Below, in pieces: positions 1 to 10,933 of a stretch of DNA of 64,000 nt. Under the pieces are notes generated by a model. It searched no databases and was not told the DNA's origin. It worked only from the letters and a program-made list of their open reading frames with translations. Where the stretch lies: the NCBI GenBank assembly GCA_026027325.1, contig JAMSLZ010000016.1, forward strand, positions 124,001 through 188,000. The letters run 5' to 3'. Both the position numbers and the translations under genes were made by a program. How positions within the stretch are numbered: position 1 is the first letter of the stretch; every line of letters starts with the position of its first letter. The stretch is from Actinomucor elegans. Lineage: Eukaryota; Mucoromycota; Mucoromycetes; Mucorales; Mucoraceae.

Positions 1-37
1 AATATTATGGGTAGCACACAATATTTTCGCCATAGTG
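1..37 (-). mobile_element. terminus of a CACTA-type transposon (mostly outside window)
   Basis: The last bases, read on the minus strand from position 37, are CACTATGGCGAAAATATTG, matching the end of the element at 16915-22852 for about 14 bases. The chromovirus protease frame begins directly after it, so a second copy of this CACTA family interrupts gypsy 1 between gag and protease. Only one end is in the window, so its target duplication cannot be tested. Confidence 0.7.
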
Positions 38-3000
38 CAAGAAGTACATTTAATCTAATGACACCCATTTATATAGAGGGTCGTAGACTCGTTGCCAAGG
101 TGGATAGCGGGAGTGATGTAGCTTGTATTAATAAAAAGATATTGAATAAAGACTTTTCTGATATACACATAAACAAAGTGAATGGTTATCTAAATTTTTT
201 AGCACTCAATAACGAAGGCAAAAATAGTAAAGCTAAAAGGATCGGTAAAACACGACCTATGACTGTTACATACACAAATAATATATCCTTTAAACATGCT
301 TTTGAAGTCGTAGAATTTAGTGACGTTATGGAAACTGAATTTGACGTACTCTTAGGTACTGATATATTACCAAAGATGAATATCTATCTTGGAGGCGTTG
401 CTTTTAACTGGCCTAATGACATTGCAAAAGAAAGTAAACAGTTTGAAAACGTTAACTTCGATAATGACAAGCATTATGACCCTGACAATGCACTATATGG
501 AAACACTGAACAAAGAAAAGAGTATATGAAAATGATTCAGGCTTCAATTAACAAAATGCTACTATAAAACCTAAAGCGGTATGCACTATACCTGAATCAA
601 TTGTGAAGATTCCGATGAAAAGTGGCGCTAATTGCTATGTAAGACAATACCCATTACCTGTTCATGCGAAAGCAGAAATAGAGAAACAACTCAAAGAGTG
701 GTTGGACAACGGTATAGTTGAAAAATCCAAGCCTAGCGCTAGATTTCATTCACCATTATTAGCTGTACCTAAAAAGGATGAAAATGACAAACTCACAAAG
801 CTACGCATTTGTTGTGATTTGAGAAAAATCAACGCATCTATTTCAGAAGACTTACAAGAAAATTTTGCTGTACCAAAAATTACTGAGATCTTCGATAGAG
901 TCTCAAAAAAGGCAAAAATCATGTCTAAAATTGATCTCAAACAGGCTTATTACTCTTTCGCTGTTGATGAGGCTAGTAGAGAAGTATTATCATTCTCTTA
1001 TAATCATATAAACTACAAATGGTGCCACGCGCCCTTCGGATTAAGCTTTCTTACAAGCCAATACTGCAGGGTTATGAACATCCTCTTGGGAGACTTAGAA
1101 GGAGTAGAAACATATGTAGATGATTGTGTACTCTATAGTGAAACGATAGAAGAACATATTAAATTGATAAACACAGTGCTCGAAAGATTGACTTCTGTAA
1201 ATTTAAAGATCAATCCCGACAAATGCACATGGTTTCGAACGGCATTATATTTATTGGGCTTTATTGTTGGACCTGGCATTACAAAGATCGATCACAGACG
1301 ACTTTCAAACATTGATAAATGGCCAATTCCTAAAAACGCTGCACAAGTACGAAGTATTATGGGTGTGATTTCTCATTTAAGGGATTACTGTCCTATGCTT
1401 AGTAAAGTAGCTGCACCTTTAGATCAACTACGTAATGATAAGGATGTACAAACCAAATGGACGTCTTTACATACTGATCGATTCAATCGGATTAAACAGA
1501 TTCTTGTGTCTAATGCCGTGCTTCACCAGCCTGATCTATCCAAGAAATTTTATCTGGAGACAGACGCATCTGTATATGGGATAGCTTGTGCACTCACTCA
1601 AAGAGATGAATTTAATAGAACTGTACACATTGCTTTCATTAGCAAGTCTCTCAATTCGGCTGAGCGCAATTGGTCCACCAATAGACGCGAAACTGCTGCA
1701 ATTGTATTCGGATTGATCAGATTTAGACCTTTGCTATGGGGGCATCCATTACCTATCGAGGTGCTCACTGATCATATGGCTCTTACTTACATGTTCACGT
1801 CTACCACGTTGAACAGTACATTACAATCTTATATGGATGTTATTGGACAATTCAATCTGAATGTAGTTCACTTAAAAGGCATTGCCAATAAACTACCTGA
1901 TGCACTATCTCGCGTTTACCCTCCTATTATTGAAGATCAAACGCTGGAGGGGGAGCAGGATCGCAATATTAAACGATTAGAGAAATACATCTTACTAAGA
2001 AGAGCTTCATCTAACAATGACAAAGATAGATTTATTCATAAAAAGAAGATCTACTCGAAAGATAAACGTTTGAACATCCTCGCGGTGAAGCTTAATAGTA
2101 AAGACTTCAAATCTAAAGGAACAGAGTATGCTTGTCCTCCAGCCCACGAGAGAGATCAAATCATCCACGATGCACATGCACTTGGACATTTCGGTATTGA
2201 GAGTGTAGTAAAGCACATCCACACTTACCAGGGGTTACATTGGAATACCATCTACGCTGACTGCAAAGATATCCTTTCACGCTGCAAAGAATGTGCACTT
2301 CACAATGTATCCAAGAAGGGTTTCAATCCACAAAAATCTATAGTTGCATTCGAACCATTCAGTCATGTAACAATGGATCTCTTTGGACCACTTCCTGTAA
2401 CTGAGGCTGGTAACATATATGGGCTAGTACTTGTCGATATTTGCACCAAATATATTATCACTAGACCTATACCCAACAAACAAAGTGATACCGTAGCTAA
2501 AGCTTTGATTAATATCTTTGCTGACTATGGATTACCTGACATCATTGGTAGCGATAACGGAAGGGAATTCAGGAACGGATTGATGCATACATTAACCAAT
2601 ACCTTGGGCATCCAGCACCGATTCTCTACACCTTATTATCCTCAATCCAATGGTGCTGCTGAGAGATCCGTGCAGATGGTGAAAAACACACTGCGGAAAC
2701 TTTGTGGTAATGATACAAGTAACTGGGACGAAAGGCTAGGACTTGTACAATTATGCTGCAATATCAAAGTAAGAGATCGCACTGCTAGTACACCATTTTC
2801 GTTAATGTTTGCTAGACAAGTAGACTTGAGCACAAATCATGATCCTAAAATGAAGGGCAAAAAGAATCCTGTATCAGTAAAAGAACTGGTAAAGAGAGCT
2901 GATTACATGGCTGACGTTGTATTTCCTGCTGTTGAAGAGAGAACACGTAAGATCGTCGAAAAGTACAATGAGGATTTCAACAAGAAGCATCGCATTATTG

Positions 3001-3569
3001 ATATCCCAATAGACACTCCTGTAATGGTCAAATTACAAGGTGGTCGACCAACATCGTTATCGCCTCTATATGATGGGCCATATACTGTAGTTCGAAAGAC
3101 ACGTGCTGGCACCTATGTATTGAAGGACGAGTCGAATGAACTATTACATCGTGAATATGTACCCTCAGAACTCAAAGTCGTATCTATTGACGAATCTGCT
3201 ATAGAAGAAGAACTGTTTGAAGTCGAGGAGATACGAGACCATAAAGATGAAAATGGCCAAAGGTTATATCTTGTAAAATGGGTAGGCTATGGTGAACGAG
3301 AAAATGACTGGATCTCAGTTGATGCATTTTCGTCTCCTGTCACTATCGAAAAGTATTGGGAAAAGGTTAGACAGTCAAAGCGATTAGCAAAGGAAAGGTT
3401 GAAAGACACTTACCAAAAGAAAACTCATACCAAATCACCAACTAAGAACACAATTACTGATCAAAAATCTGATAATGTGTCGAATAATAAGAGAATGCGA
3501 ACTGGTGAGGTAACTGATTTAAATCATCCCATATCACAGACTAGACGTAGTAAAAGAAGCAGGAAGTAA
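38..3569 (+). pseudogene. pol: chromovirus pol polyprotein, frameshifted
   Basis: The protease part (38 to about 555) has the aspartic protease motif VDSGSD near base 105 and the flap-side LLGTDIL. A one-base deletion in an A run near 550-556 shifts the frame; the next part runs 603-3569. It contains reverse transcriptase with YVDDC (about 1117-1131), RNase H (ETDAS, then NRRETAA, then LTDH), an integrase zinc module (HFGIES to CKECALH, about 2190-2300), integrase catalytic residues in MDLFGP, SDNGREF and the glutamate of NGAAERSV, and a C-terminal chromodomain (about 3217-3360, YLVKWVGYG). All catalytic residues are present, so the frameshift is the only clear lesion in the visible part. It is closely related to gypsy 2. 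Confidence 0.9.
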
Positions 3570-3830
3570 TGACACGCAACAGTGAAAGAAACATTTTAAG
3601 TTCTCACTTGCCCGGTCAATATACAAAACTAAACAAAAAATATAATAATATACTGTCACGCAGTTATGCCTTGGAAATTGTATCTCAGCAGTTGATATCA
3701 TACTACAGTAAAAATAAACCTGGTAAAATTGAATCACTGGAGAACAAAAAACAACATAACACGTAGATACAACTTCTTGTTATTCTTTACTAATGTCGAC
3801 TCAGTGTGCACTGACTCTAGTGGGGGAGCA

Positions 3831-4132
3831 TGTGGTGAAATAGCCACATAATTGAAGTACAGACAGACTAGAGGCCTGTGCGCCCTAGCTGTAGCACATA
3901 CATACTAAAGCATCATTGATTACCTTATACAGCGATACAGTCCTTAAACAGAGATACGTCCTTCTTATACTTCTTATATGAACACAAGTAAATAACCTTC
4001 AGTCACAATTCAACGAGTATAAATACAAGCTAGAAAAACTAGTTAGAAAGAACTAATCACATTTAAGTTGAATAAACTATAACCAAGTTATAATCGACTT
4101 ACTACCTGCTTTTATATTTTAATTTTACCGCA
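3831..4132 (+). repeat. 3' LTR of gypsy 1
   Basis: Starts TGTGGTGAAATAGCCACA after the purine-rich AGTGGGGGAGCA and ends TTTTACCGCA, so it has TG...CA ends and is about 302 bp. A related solo LTR with the same first and last bases lies at 25716-26001. The 5' partner is outside the window. Confidence 0.8.
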
Positions 4133-4591
4133 GTATCTTATATAAAATATGCGAATTGTGGTTGAATTAATAAAAAAAATGACAAAAAACGCCTTATAAA
4201 AGAATAACTTCGTCTAACAACTAAAGTTCTGCATGCTATATATATGTTTGGATGCACAATTAAATTTTCTATAACTTTTGTTAAGCAATTATTTGTGTCT
4301 TTGCAATATTTTACTTGTAAGAAACGCTTAAATAACTTCATTTAACGAATTTTTGTTGAATTTTTGTTGAAGTTTTGAAACCCCCAAAAAATGATTCTTT
4401 CTTCTAATTATTGAAACAACAATAGCCAATAAAAGCATAATATTATTTTTATCCCGCCCTGCTCCTTGATTACTGATTGAAAGTAACTGGTATTAATTAT
4501 TGTTCGTACTACCTGCCGTGATTTACAAGAAAAGGCGGGTCAATTTTCGAAAAAGCGTTTTTCTCTATATTACAAACGTTTATATACTTCA
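4133..4591. other. non-coding gap
   Basis: About 460 AT-rich bases between the gypsy 1 LTR and the Tnp2-like fragment. I see no coding stretch, RNA gene or recognisable repeat. Confidence 0.6.
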
Positions 4592-5205
4592 ATGGTAAAG
4601 AAAGTTGTGTGTAGATGCACTGAATGTACTAAAACTACGCGTGGTTTCGGAATGGTTGTTCCTTTAACTAAATTACGCCATTCAAGAAAAGATAGAATGC
4701 GATCAATTTCGAATAGTAAGATAGAGTCGTTTTTAAAAAATTCCTCCCCGCAACTTTTTGGCTTTTTTCAACGAAAACATAATATTTTTTTAAAAAACTA
4801 GTGTCAATCGATGGTACTATCACTGCGATTTATTCCGAGATGAAAAAAAAATGCTTCATTATTATCAACTTTATTTTATTTCAAGAACATGAAAAAATGA
4901 AGATTTCGAGAAAAAAAAACGCATTTAAACTCAGCTAGAGTCCATTTCTATGTCTTCATCAACTTCATCGAGGTCTACAGTATTATCTACATTATGGAAT
5001 TCATCTTGATAGGTTATGCACTATAAGACGCTCTTTTTCCAAGCAGAGAGAAGCGATTTTTCTGGTACATTTTTTAATGAGCTTACCAACTTTTCTCTCA
5101 AAGTAGAAGCTGTCTCCTCAGGATCAGGATGGATGATTATCAAACGAGCTCTCACATCACGTGATAATAGAATATATTGTTTTAAGATTATTTTATTTTA
5201 TAAAT

Positions 5206-5502
5206 TTATAATTTTATTTTTTTAAGAACAGGTACAATATTGTTATTAACATTATTAAATATATCTTCCTCATTGTTTTCATATACTCTTTTGCTTTTTT
5301 TACTTTTGTTATATGTTTTAAATTCATAAACTTTTTTTATTTTTTTATTTGATCCATTTTTTTTAATATAAATTTCAAAACACCCATCTTTTTGTTTAAT
5401 TTTAAATTCACTTAAATCATATTTTTTTATTTTTTTTACAATCATACTTCTTTTAATATTATATTTAAAGTTATCATCGGCTATTAAATCTAATATGTTC
5501 AT
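5206..5502 (-). CDS. conserved 98-aa basic accessory protein of ISXO2-like element
   Basis: 98 aa, lysine-rich, no recognised domain. It shares most residues with the 98-aa product at 19064-19360, including IKQKDGC, EIY.KKNGSNK and KVYEFKTYNK. Length, order and strand relative to the transposase are the same in both elements, so it is a real gene of the element and not a chance frame. AAAATTGA lies 21 bases before the ATG. It could be a DNA-binding or regulatory partner of the transposase; function is unknown. Confidence 0.8.
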   Translation of the reverse strand: MNILDLIADDNFKYNIKRSMIVKKIKKYDLSEFKIKQKDGCFEIYIKKNGSNKKIKKVYEFKTYNKSKKSKRVYENNEEDIFNNVNNNIVPVLKKIKL

Positions 5503-5523
5503 TATTTTTCTATATAATTGTTT

Positions 5524-5531
5524 TCAATTTT
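5524..5531 (-). promoter_or_regulatory. AAAATTGA motif before 98-aa gene (copy 1)
   Basis: Minus-strand AAAATTGA ending 21 bases before the ATG at 5502. Copy 2 has the same octamer 23 bases before its 98-aa gene. It equals the mimivirus early-promoter octamer. Confidence 0.45.
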
Positions 5532-6042
5532 TAAATTTTTTATGTTGACATTATATCTAATCCAATTCATACTATTAAGTAACGCCGAGAACATATTAGA
5601 AAAGTTAATTTTACTAGAAAATAAATCTATATTATAATAATATGTATATTAAAAAAAGGAATCTATAATATAATTATTGAAAATAATTAAAATAAAAGTT
5701 ATATATATTATTGATTAATAAATCTTTTCTTGAAAAGTATATTCAACGATGTAAGATTCATTAAATTTATAATCAATGTATGTAATATAAGAATAATTAT
5801 TAGAACAATATGAAATGAATTATTTTATTAAAGATAATCATTCAAATATACTTATATACAAATTTTTTAGGTTTATAATAAAATAACTATATAATATTTA
5901 ATAAATCAGTTTAATAACATGATCAGATCATATTAATAATTGAAATAAACTTTCAAAATGCATTTTAAGTTTAATATATTTCGTGTCATATTACATTTTT
6001 ATAAAAAAATCAAATTGTATTTAATCAAGTTATATATAAACT
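5532..6042. other. spacer between the two genes of ISXO2-like copy 1
   Basis: About 510 very AT-rich bases with no convincing coding content. The same spacer is about 270 bases in copy 2, so copy 1 has extra sequence of unknown origin. Confidence 0.5.
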
Positions 6043-6924
6043 TTAATCTGTCAAAAACTTTTTCCATAAATTATATTCCCTATTTTTTTTCCTCCATTGA
6101 TATTCTTTTAAAAACAATAATATATCTTTTTTGTTTCTATGTCTGGGTATTATACTCTGTTTTAATCCATTCCAAGTACCTTCAATAGTATTAGTATGTA
6201 CACCTGTTATTGGATCTTTAAAATTTTTGGAATGATTTACAGTCATATGTTTATATCCTATATTCTTTAAATTATTGTATCCTTTCCATAAATCTGTATA
6301 TATTGTGGTTCCTTTTTTTACATATTTTTTAATAATTAAATCTATATTATCAATATTTCTTTCTTTAATAGGGACAAAAAAAGTTTTTTTATTTTCGTTT
6401 TTTATTTTATTTTTTAACATACTTCTTTCTACACCTCCAATAATCCATGCACCTTCTACTCTATGACCTCTATTATATTTTCTTTTAGCTATTTTACTTT
6501 CATCTACTTCTACAATTTTATTTCTACCCCCAATTTTAATATTTCTATTACTTAATAATTGCTTATTTTTTAAATGTTTTCTAAATAATTTATTATAAGA
6601 TGACACAGTATTCTTTGATATTCCTAATGTTGATGCAGTAAATGAACATGGCACTTTTCCAAGAAAATAATATAGTATATGTAATTGTATATTTAATGAT
6701 AATGTTAATTTATTAAATATTGTACCTTTTAAAGGTGATATAGCTTTTCTACATTTATAAAATCTGCAAACATATAATTTTTTATTTATATTTAATTTAA
6801 TATCATGGTTACATTTTAAACACTTTTCATAATGGTTAACATAGTTGTTTTCAATTAAATACAATAGTGCTTCCTTCTCATCATCAAATATTTTTTTCAA
6901 AGATTTGTATGGTTCTATAAACAT
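6043..6924 (-). CDS. ISXO2-like (Merlin/IS1595 type) DDE transposase
   Basis: 293 aa. N-terminal zinc ribbon (CLKCNH at about residue 35, then CRFYKCRKA at about 55). Catalytic residues of the ISXO2-like domain: EVDESK, IYTDLWKGY and NTIEGTWNGLK, with the usual VHTN before the last. Length is normal for the family and there is no internal stop, so it may be functional. The start ATG is shared with copy 2 (both begin MFIEPYKSLKKIFDDEKEA). Coding sequence is much more AT-rich than the surrounding Tc1 and gypsy genes. Confidence 0.92.
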   Translation of the reverse strand: MFIEPYKSLKKIFDDEKEALLYLIENNYVNHYEKCLKCNHDIKLNINKKLYVCRFYKCRKAISPLKGTIFNKLTLSLNIQLHILYYFLGKVPCSFTASTLGISKNTVSSYNKLFRKHLKNKQLLSNRNIKIGGRNKIVEVDESKIAKRKYNRGHRVEGAWIIGGVERSMLKNKIKNENKKTFFVPIKERNIDNIDLIIKKYVKKGTTIYTDLWKGYNNLKNIGYKHMTVNHSKNFKDPITGVHTNTIEGTWNGLKQSIIPRHRNKKDILLFLKEYQWRKKNREYNLWKKFLTD

Positions 6925-6974
6925 ATAGTTCTATAAAAACCTTTTTAAGTTATATTTTAAATATAAAACAAAAT

Positions 6975-6982
6975 TCAATTTT
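6975..6982 (-). promoter_or_regulatory. AAAATTGA motif before ISXO2-like transposase (copy 1)
   Basis: Minus-strand AAAATTGA 50 bases before the ATG at 6924, extended as AAAATTGAATTTT. Copy 2 has it at 52 bases. Confidence 0.45.
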
Positions 6983-8892
6983 GTATAAAACAAAAATTAA
7001 AATGATTTCGGAGTTTTAATAATAAACCTGAGAGTTCTTTTGGGATACATCCATCAGGATTATAGGCAATCGGATTTTTCACCATTGCCCATACCCTCTC
7101 GATTGGCTGCACCTCTGGATGATATGGAGGAGTAAATAGTAATCTATGCCCATGAAGAGTAGAAATATTGTAGCATGCGAATTGAGGCTTTATTCGCAAA
7201 TCTTTTATAGCTTGCAAAAGTGTCTTTTTTGTAGGCACTTTACCTATTGCATCGCTGGAAGGCACCAAAAGATTATTTTGCAAAAACCAATTGATGATCT
7301 CGCTCTTAGTTGATGCAGCAGTCGGTACTGGATTTATTCGACGTTTGTGATAAGATGCGCCGTCCATATGAATGATACAAGAGCCATAGGGTTGGATTGC
7401 GTGACAGATAGTATCAAACAAACGCTCGAACTTCTCAGCATTAAAGTGTCCATGATAGTCAGTATATAGATTTTTGTTATCTTGGACAGGCCATACATTC
7501 ACACTTTCTTGGATGATTTCTGCTTTTCGCTTGTGACCCTCTTTGAAGACAATGAAGGCGGCGAATATTACAAGTATCGGCTTTCTTCCGCTTTCGTTTA
7601 CAACACCCCGTGGCCTTACCCAGGTACGTCCTGTAGAATGATCTATATGACAGTAAGACTCGTCAAGAAATAATTCAGGTTGATTGGGGTTGAATTTGTC
7701 GTTAATATTAGCCAAACGCTGATTAACATATAGTTCTCTGTATAGCATGTTTGTAGATGAATCATGAAGGATGTTTCTTCTAATACCCTTTTCATACTTA
7801 AAACCCAAAATATGAATATCCCGTAAAAGTATATTATATGAAACCTTAATATTATAAGAGTCTTCTAGCATCTTCATCGTCCGTTTAACTGTATTGATTT
7901 TGCCACTTTCGTTGTTATAAAGAATGATTTCTTCTACGGCAGAACTATATTCCGGATCAAGAGAACGTCTTGGTCGACCAACAGGTTTATATTCGGAAGC
8001 TTCCGCAGGGTGATTATACATATGAATGGCCTTTCTTGCGACATGTTCAGAAACACCACAGACCTTCATTAGAAGGTCCCGTTTTTTAAGGTCGCGATAC
8101 TTTCTGTCTTCAAATTTTGTTTTCAAAAGAATACCATAAACATGGGTCAAAATCTTGTAAACGTCATTTGACAAATGTACATTTGTTGTTGTTCCAATGG
8201 GAGATTGCATTTTTTTAACTGAATATGATTAATGAAAACAATTAAGGTAAAAAAAATACTAATGAAACTCAAGTAGTTAGATTTTTGTCTTTTTTTTTAA
8301 GGAGCAATGGCTTTTTTTAAAAAAATGAAGAATTTCGGGGAGATAATTTTTGAAAACGACTATATATTTCTTTTCTTGCTTATTCATAGTTTCGAACTTA
8401 CAAATTGTCTTTATAGTCATTGTAGAAGAAGCAATTACCACCAATGAAACGGAATCACTAGAAAATGAAGAACAACTTGTTAGTGATAACGATGATGATA
8501 TTACTGAAGAAATTCAAGACGTCAACTTTGAAGTTGACAATGTTGAAAATTTTGATTACTGCCAGGGCGAGACTCTGATTGATGGTATGTTTCTTAAAAA
8601 TGATTTTTGTACAAATCAATTGACTGATTCAACGTTGTGTTATATCTGACAGAAAATGAAGACGTTGAAATACAAGAAACAGTAGTAGATATCACTGAAG
8701 AACTTGTTTTACCATACTTCTTGATGGTATTTCTCGTATTGTTTCAAAACAACGGCATATCAATTGCAACAGCAGAATTGCTCCTCAAGCTTTTCAACGC
8801 TGTATTCATCCTTGTAAGCTTGCCTTACCGCTTCCCTTCCAAGCTTGCTACCGTTAGAAATATTGTTGAAGCTGATTTCGTCACCAAAGGTA

Positions 8893-10933
8893 CAGTGACC
8901 AGCAAAACTGTTACAATGTTTTCAGTTTTTGAACATAATCGCTTATATCTCCACAAGATCGCATTCATACTAAATGAGAAATAGCTTATTCTGAAGCCCA
9001 AGTTATCGGCTTTATTAGGAATGTTTCAGATTTGTGACTGCGGTAGTATTTTCGGAGAAACAGATTGAGAAATGAGAGGACAACATTGTAACAGTTTTGC
9101 TGCTATCATGAAAAATTAAAAAAATGGAATACCACAACTTGGCTATTCCTCTTAGAGCCCACAGATTCAAGCCGAATCCTTTTAAAATCGTTAAAAACAC
9201 TGTACTATAACTTTAGGTTTTTTTACTCAGTAAATTTGTGATTTTATAACAACTTAACTCTACCTATGCGCGCAATCTCTGTCTCTCAACGTAATCGCAT
9301 TGTTTCTCTTTTGAAATCAGGCGAAACTATTCGGAAAGTATCCCAAAAGGTCGGCCTTAGTACCGCTACTGTGTGCCGAATCGGAAAGCAAGCTTGTTCG
9401 GACCGTAAAATGAACAAAGGCGGCAGACCACAAGCCCTGTGTCACATGCCGATGAAAGGTATTGCTCGCGCCAAATCACCACAGGGAAGTTGGATAACGC
9501 TGTGAAGGTCAAGAAAGCATTAAAAAAGGACCTTGGTATCCTTGTGAGCCCCGATACGATTAGAAGAGCCCTTCGTAGAGCAGGCTTGGGTGCTATTGAG
9601 AAGCCTAAGAAGCCATTGCTTAGTAAGAAGAACATCCGCAAGAGGCTTGAGTGGTGCAAAGCCCACCGTGACTGGACCATTGATGACTGGAAACGGGTTA
9701 TTTGGTCTGATGAGACCAAAATCAATCGATTTAACTCGGATGGCCGTGTCTGGGCTTGGATTAGGGACGGGGAGCAGCTTCAACCTAAACATGTCAAAGT
9801 TACACTCAAACACGGTGGTGGTAGTATCATGATCTGGAGCGCCTTAACTTATGCTGGAACGGGTTGGATGTGCAAGATTGATGGTAATATGGACAAAACA
9901 CTGTACAAAGAGATCTTACAAGACGAGCAAGATCGGACAATCAACTTTGCGGCAGAAGAATTGAATCTTAGGCGCGACCAGATGGTGTTCCAGCATGACA
10001 ATGATCCTAAGCATACGTCGAATTTGGTACAGGAATACCTCGAAAACCAAGAATATCAAGTATTAGAGTGGCCCCCACAATCACCAGACCTCAACCCAAT
10101 CGAGAATATGTGGCGGTTATTAAAAATAAGGTTGAACGAGTATGATACTCCTCCTAAGGGCATGCAAGAGCTTTATGAGAGAGTCACCAAGGTTTGGTAC
10201 GACGTTATAGACAAGGAAGAGTGCCGAAATGTCATACATAGCATGTCACGTCGTATTGAACAATGTATCAGAAGAAAAGGGCACTGAGCTACATTACATA
10301 TCATTAATAATTAATATATATATTATAATTATTTTCATATTATTAAATTAAAATTATATAGCTTTCTTTATTTATCAAGTTGTAAGTTGCTAAAAAACTT
10401 ACGACGTGCTTTTTAATCAATTTTAAAAGAAAAAAATTGTCGCACAACAGGGTTTCGATCTGGTGTGAAATATTATGAAAAAAAAAGTTTAATTGTATTG
10501 AAAAGTAATATAAAAGTTTAATCTTTATAAGTTTTGCATAATTATTGCAATTTCTTATTTTTACGTTAATTACCAAACTTTCAAAAATTACAATAAAAAA
10601 GTGTTAAACAAAAAAAAATATAATGACAAAAAACACTATTTAATTTAAAAACTAATTTTTATTTTTTTTTATTTTTAACGTTGCTCACTGGACTGACTAT
10701 TAAAATTGAATAAAGTGACTTAGTATAATAATGAGCCTAGCCGTGCAAAACTGTTACAATGTTGTCCTCTCATTTCTCAATCTATTTCTCCGAAAATACT
10801 ACCACAGTCACAAATCTGAAACATTCCTAATAAAGCCGATAACTTGGGCTTCAGAATAAGCTATTTCTCATTTAGTATGAATGCGATCTTGTGGAGATAT
10901 AAGCGATTATGTTCAAAAACTGAAAACATTGTA
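8893..10933 (+). mobile_element. Tc1-type transposon copy A, long inverted repeats, right end lost
   Basis: Starts CAGTGACCAGCAAAACTG after a TA at 8891. Inverted repeats of about 210 bp (8893-9105 and 10740-10931). Within each, the motif GCAAAACTGTTACAATG occurs near both outer and inner edges, an IR/DR-like arrangement. The last bases of the right repeat are interrupted by Tc1 copy 2 at 10934 and the true end is not recovered after it. A close copy (B) is at 16613-24208. Confidence 0.88.
9266..10287 (+). pseudogene. Tc1 transposase (copy A), frameshifted
   Basis: Begins MRAISVSQRNRIVSLLKSGE, the usual paired helix-turn-helix DNA-binding start, and ends RRIEQCIRRKGH. Catalytic triad is visible: WSDETKINRF, FQHDNDPKHTS and PQSPDLNPIENMW. 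Relative to copy B there are two extra bases (gt) near 9438, which break the frame after GGRPQAL. Otherwise it is full length for the family (about 340 aa). Confidence 0.9.

Larger units (their letters stand above)
38..4132 (+). mobile_element. Ty3/gypsy chromovirus, copy 1 (5' part outside window)
   Basis: Protease, reverse transcriptase, RNase H, integrase and chromodomain follow each other on the plus strand and are closed by a purine-rich tract and a 3' LTR. Gag and the 5' LTR lie outside the window or beyond the CACTA insertion. The order PR-RT-RH-IN-chromodomain is the chromovirus branch of Metaviridae. Confidence 0.93.
5186..7012 (-). mobile_element. AT-rich two-gene ISXO2/Merlin-like transposon, copy 1
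   Basis: A strongly AT-rich block inserted in the IS630-like gene, flanked by a 7-bp direct repeat (GTTTTAA at 5179-5185 and 7013-7019; 8 bp with one mismatch). The host frame is restored exactly by removing it. It holds a transposase gene and a downstream 98-aa gene, both on the minus strand. Terminal inverted repeats are weak (ATTATTTTATTTTATA against ATCATTTTAATTTTTG). Merlin and IS1595 elements normally make 8-9-bp duplications, which fits. Confidence 0.8.
5021..8210 (-). pseudogene. IS630-like DDE transposase, interrupted
   Basis: The 5' part (8210-7013) has a helix-turn-helix region, then LFLDESYC (first Asp), IIHMDGASYHKRR (second Asp) and PPYHPEVQPIERVW (Glu), the DDE_3 / IS630 pattern. 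The 3' part (5185-5021) supplies the C-terminus, ending WKKSVL. Removing the insertion and one copy of the 7-bp repeat TTAAAAC joins the two parts in frame into a protein of about 451 aa. Apart from the insertion I see no stop or frameshift, so this copy was intact when hit. Confidence 0.85.
4725..8361 (-). mobile_element. IS630/Tc1-type transposon carrying an ISXO2-like insertion
   Basis: Imperfect inverted ends are visible: AGTCGTTTTTAAAAAATTCC at the left and, read on the minus strand, AGTCGTTTTCAAAAATTATC at the right, both followed by CTCCCCG. The element encodes one DDE transposase on the minus strand, split by the insertion at 5186-7012. Left and right flanks each have a TA close to the end, as expected for this superfamily, but the exact junction is off by two bases. 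Confidence 0.7.
4592..8890 (+). pseudogene. Tnp2/CACTA-like transposase, N-terminal fragment, split
   Basis: Pieces at 4592-4724, 8362-8584 and 8653-8890 read as one protein start. The first piece has a CRCTECTK zinc-binding-like pair of cysteines followed by a basic histidine-containing stretch, as in fungal CACTA (Tnp2) proteins. Then comes an acidic linker (SDNDDDITEE), and then a hydrophobic stretch around LPYFLMVFLVLFQNNGIS typical of the region before the Tnp2 domain. A probable intron (GTATGT...CTGACAG, 8585-8652) joins the last two pieces in frame. The gene is interrupted by the IS630-like element at 4725 and cut off by Tc1 copy A at 8891; the catalytic domain is absent. Family assignment is by motif style only. 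Confidence 0.5.

Noticed and set aside
8350..8649. 99-aa secreted-looking protein with hydrophobic start
   Set aside because: The hydrophobic first residues come from the transposon end and the junction; the rest is the acidic linker of the Tnp2-like fragment.
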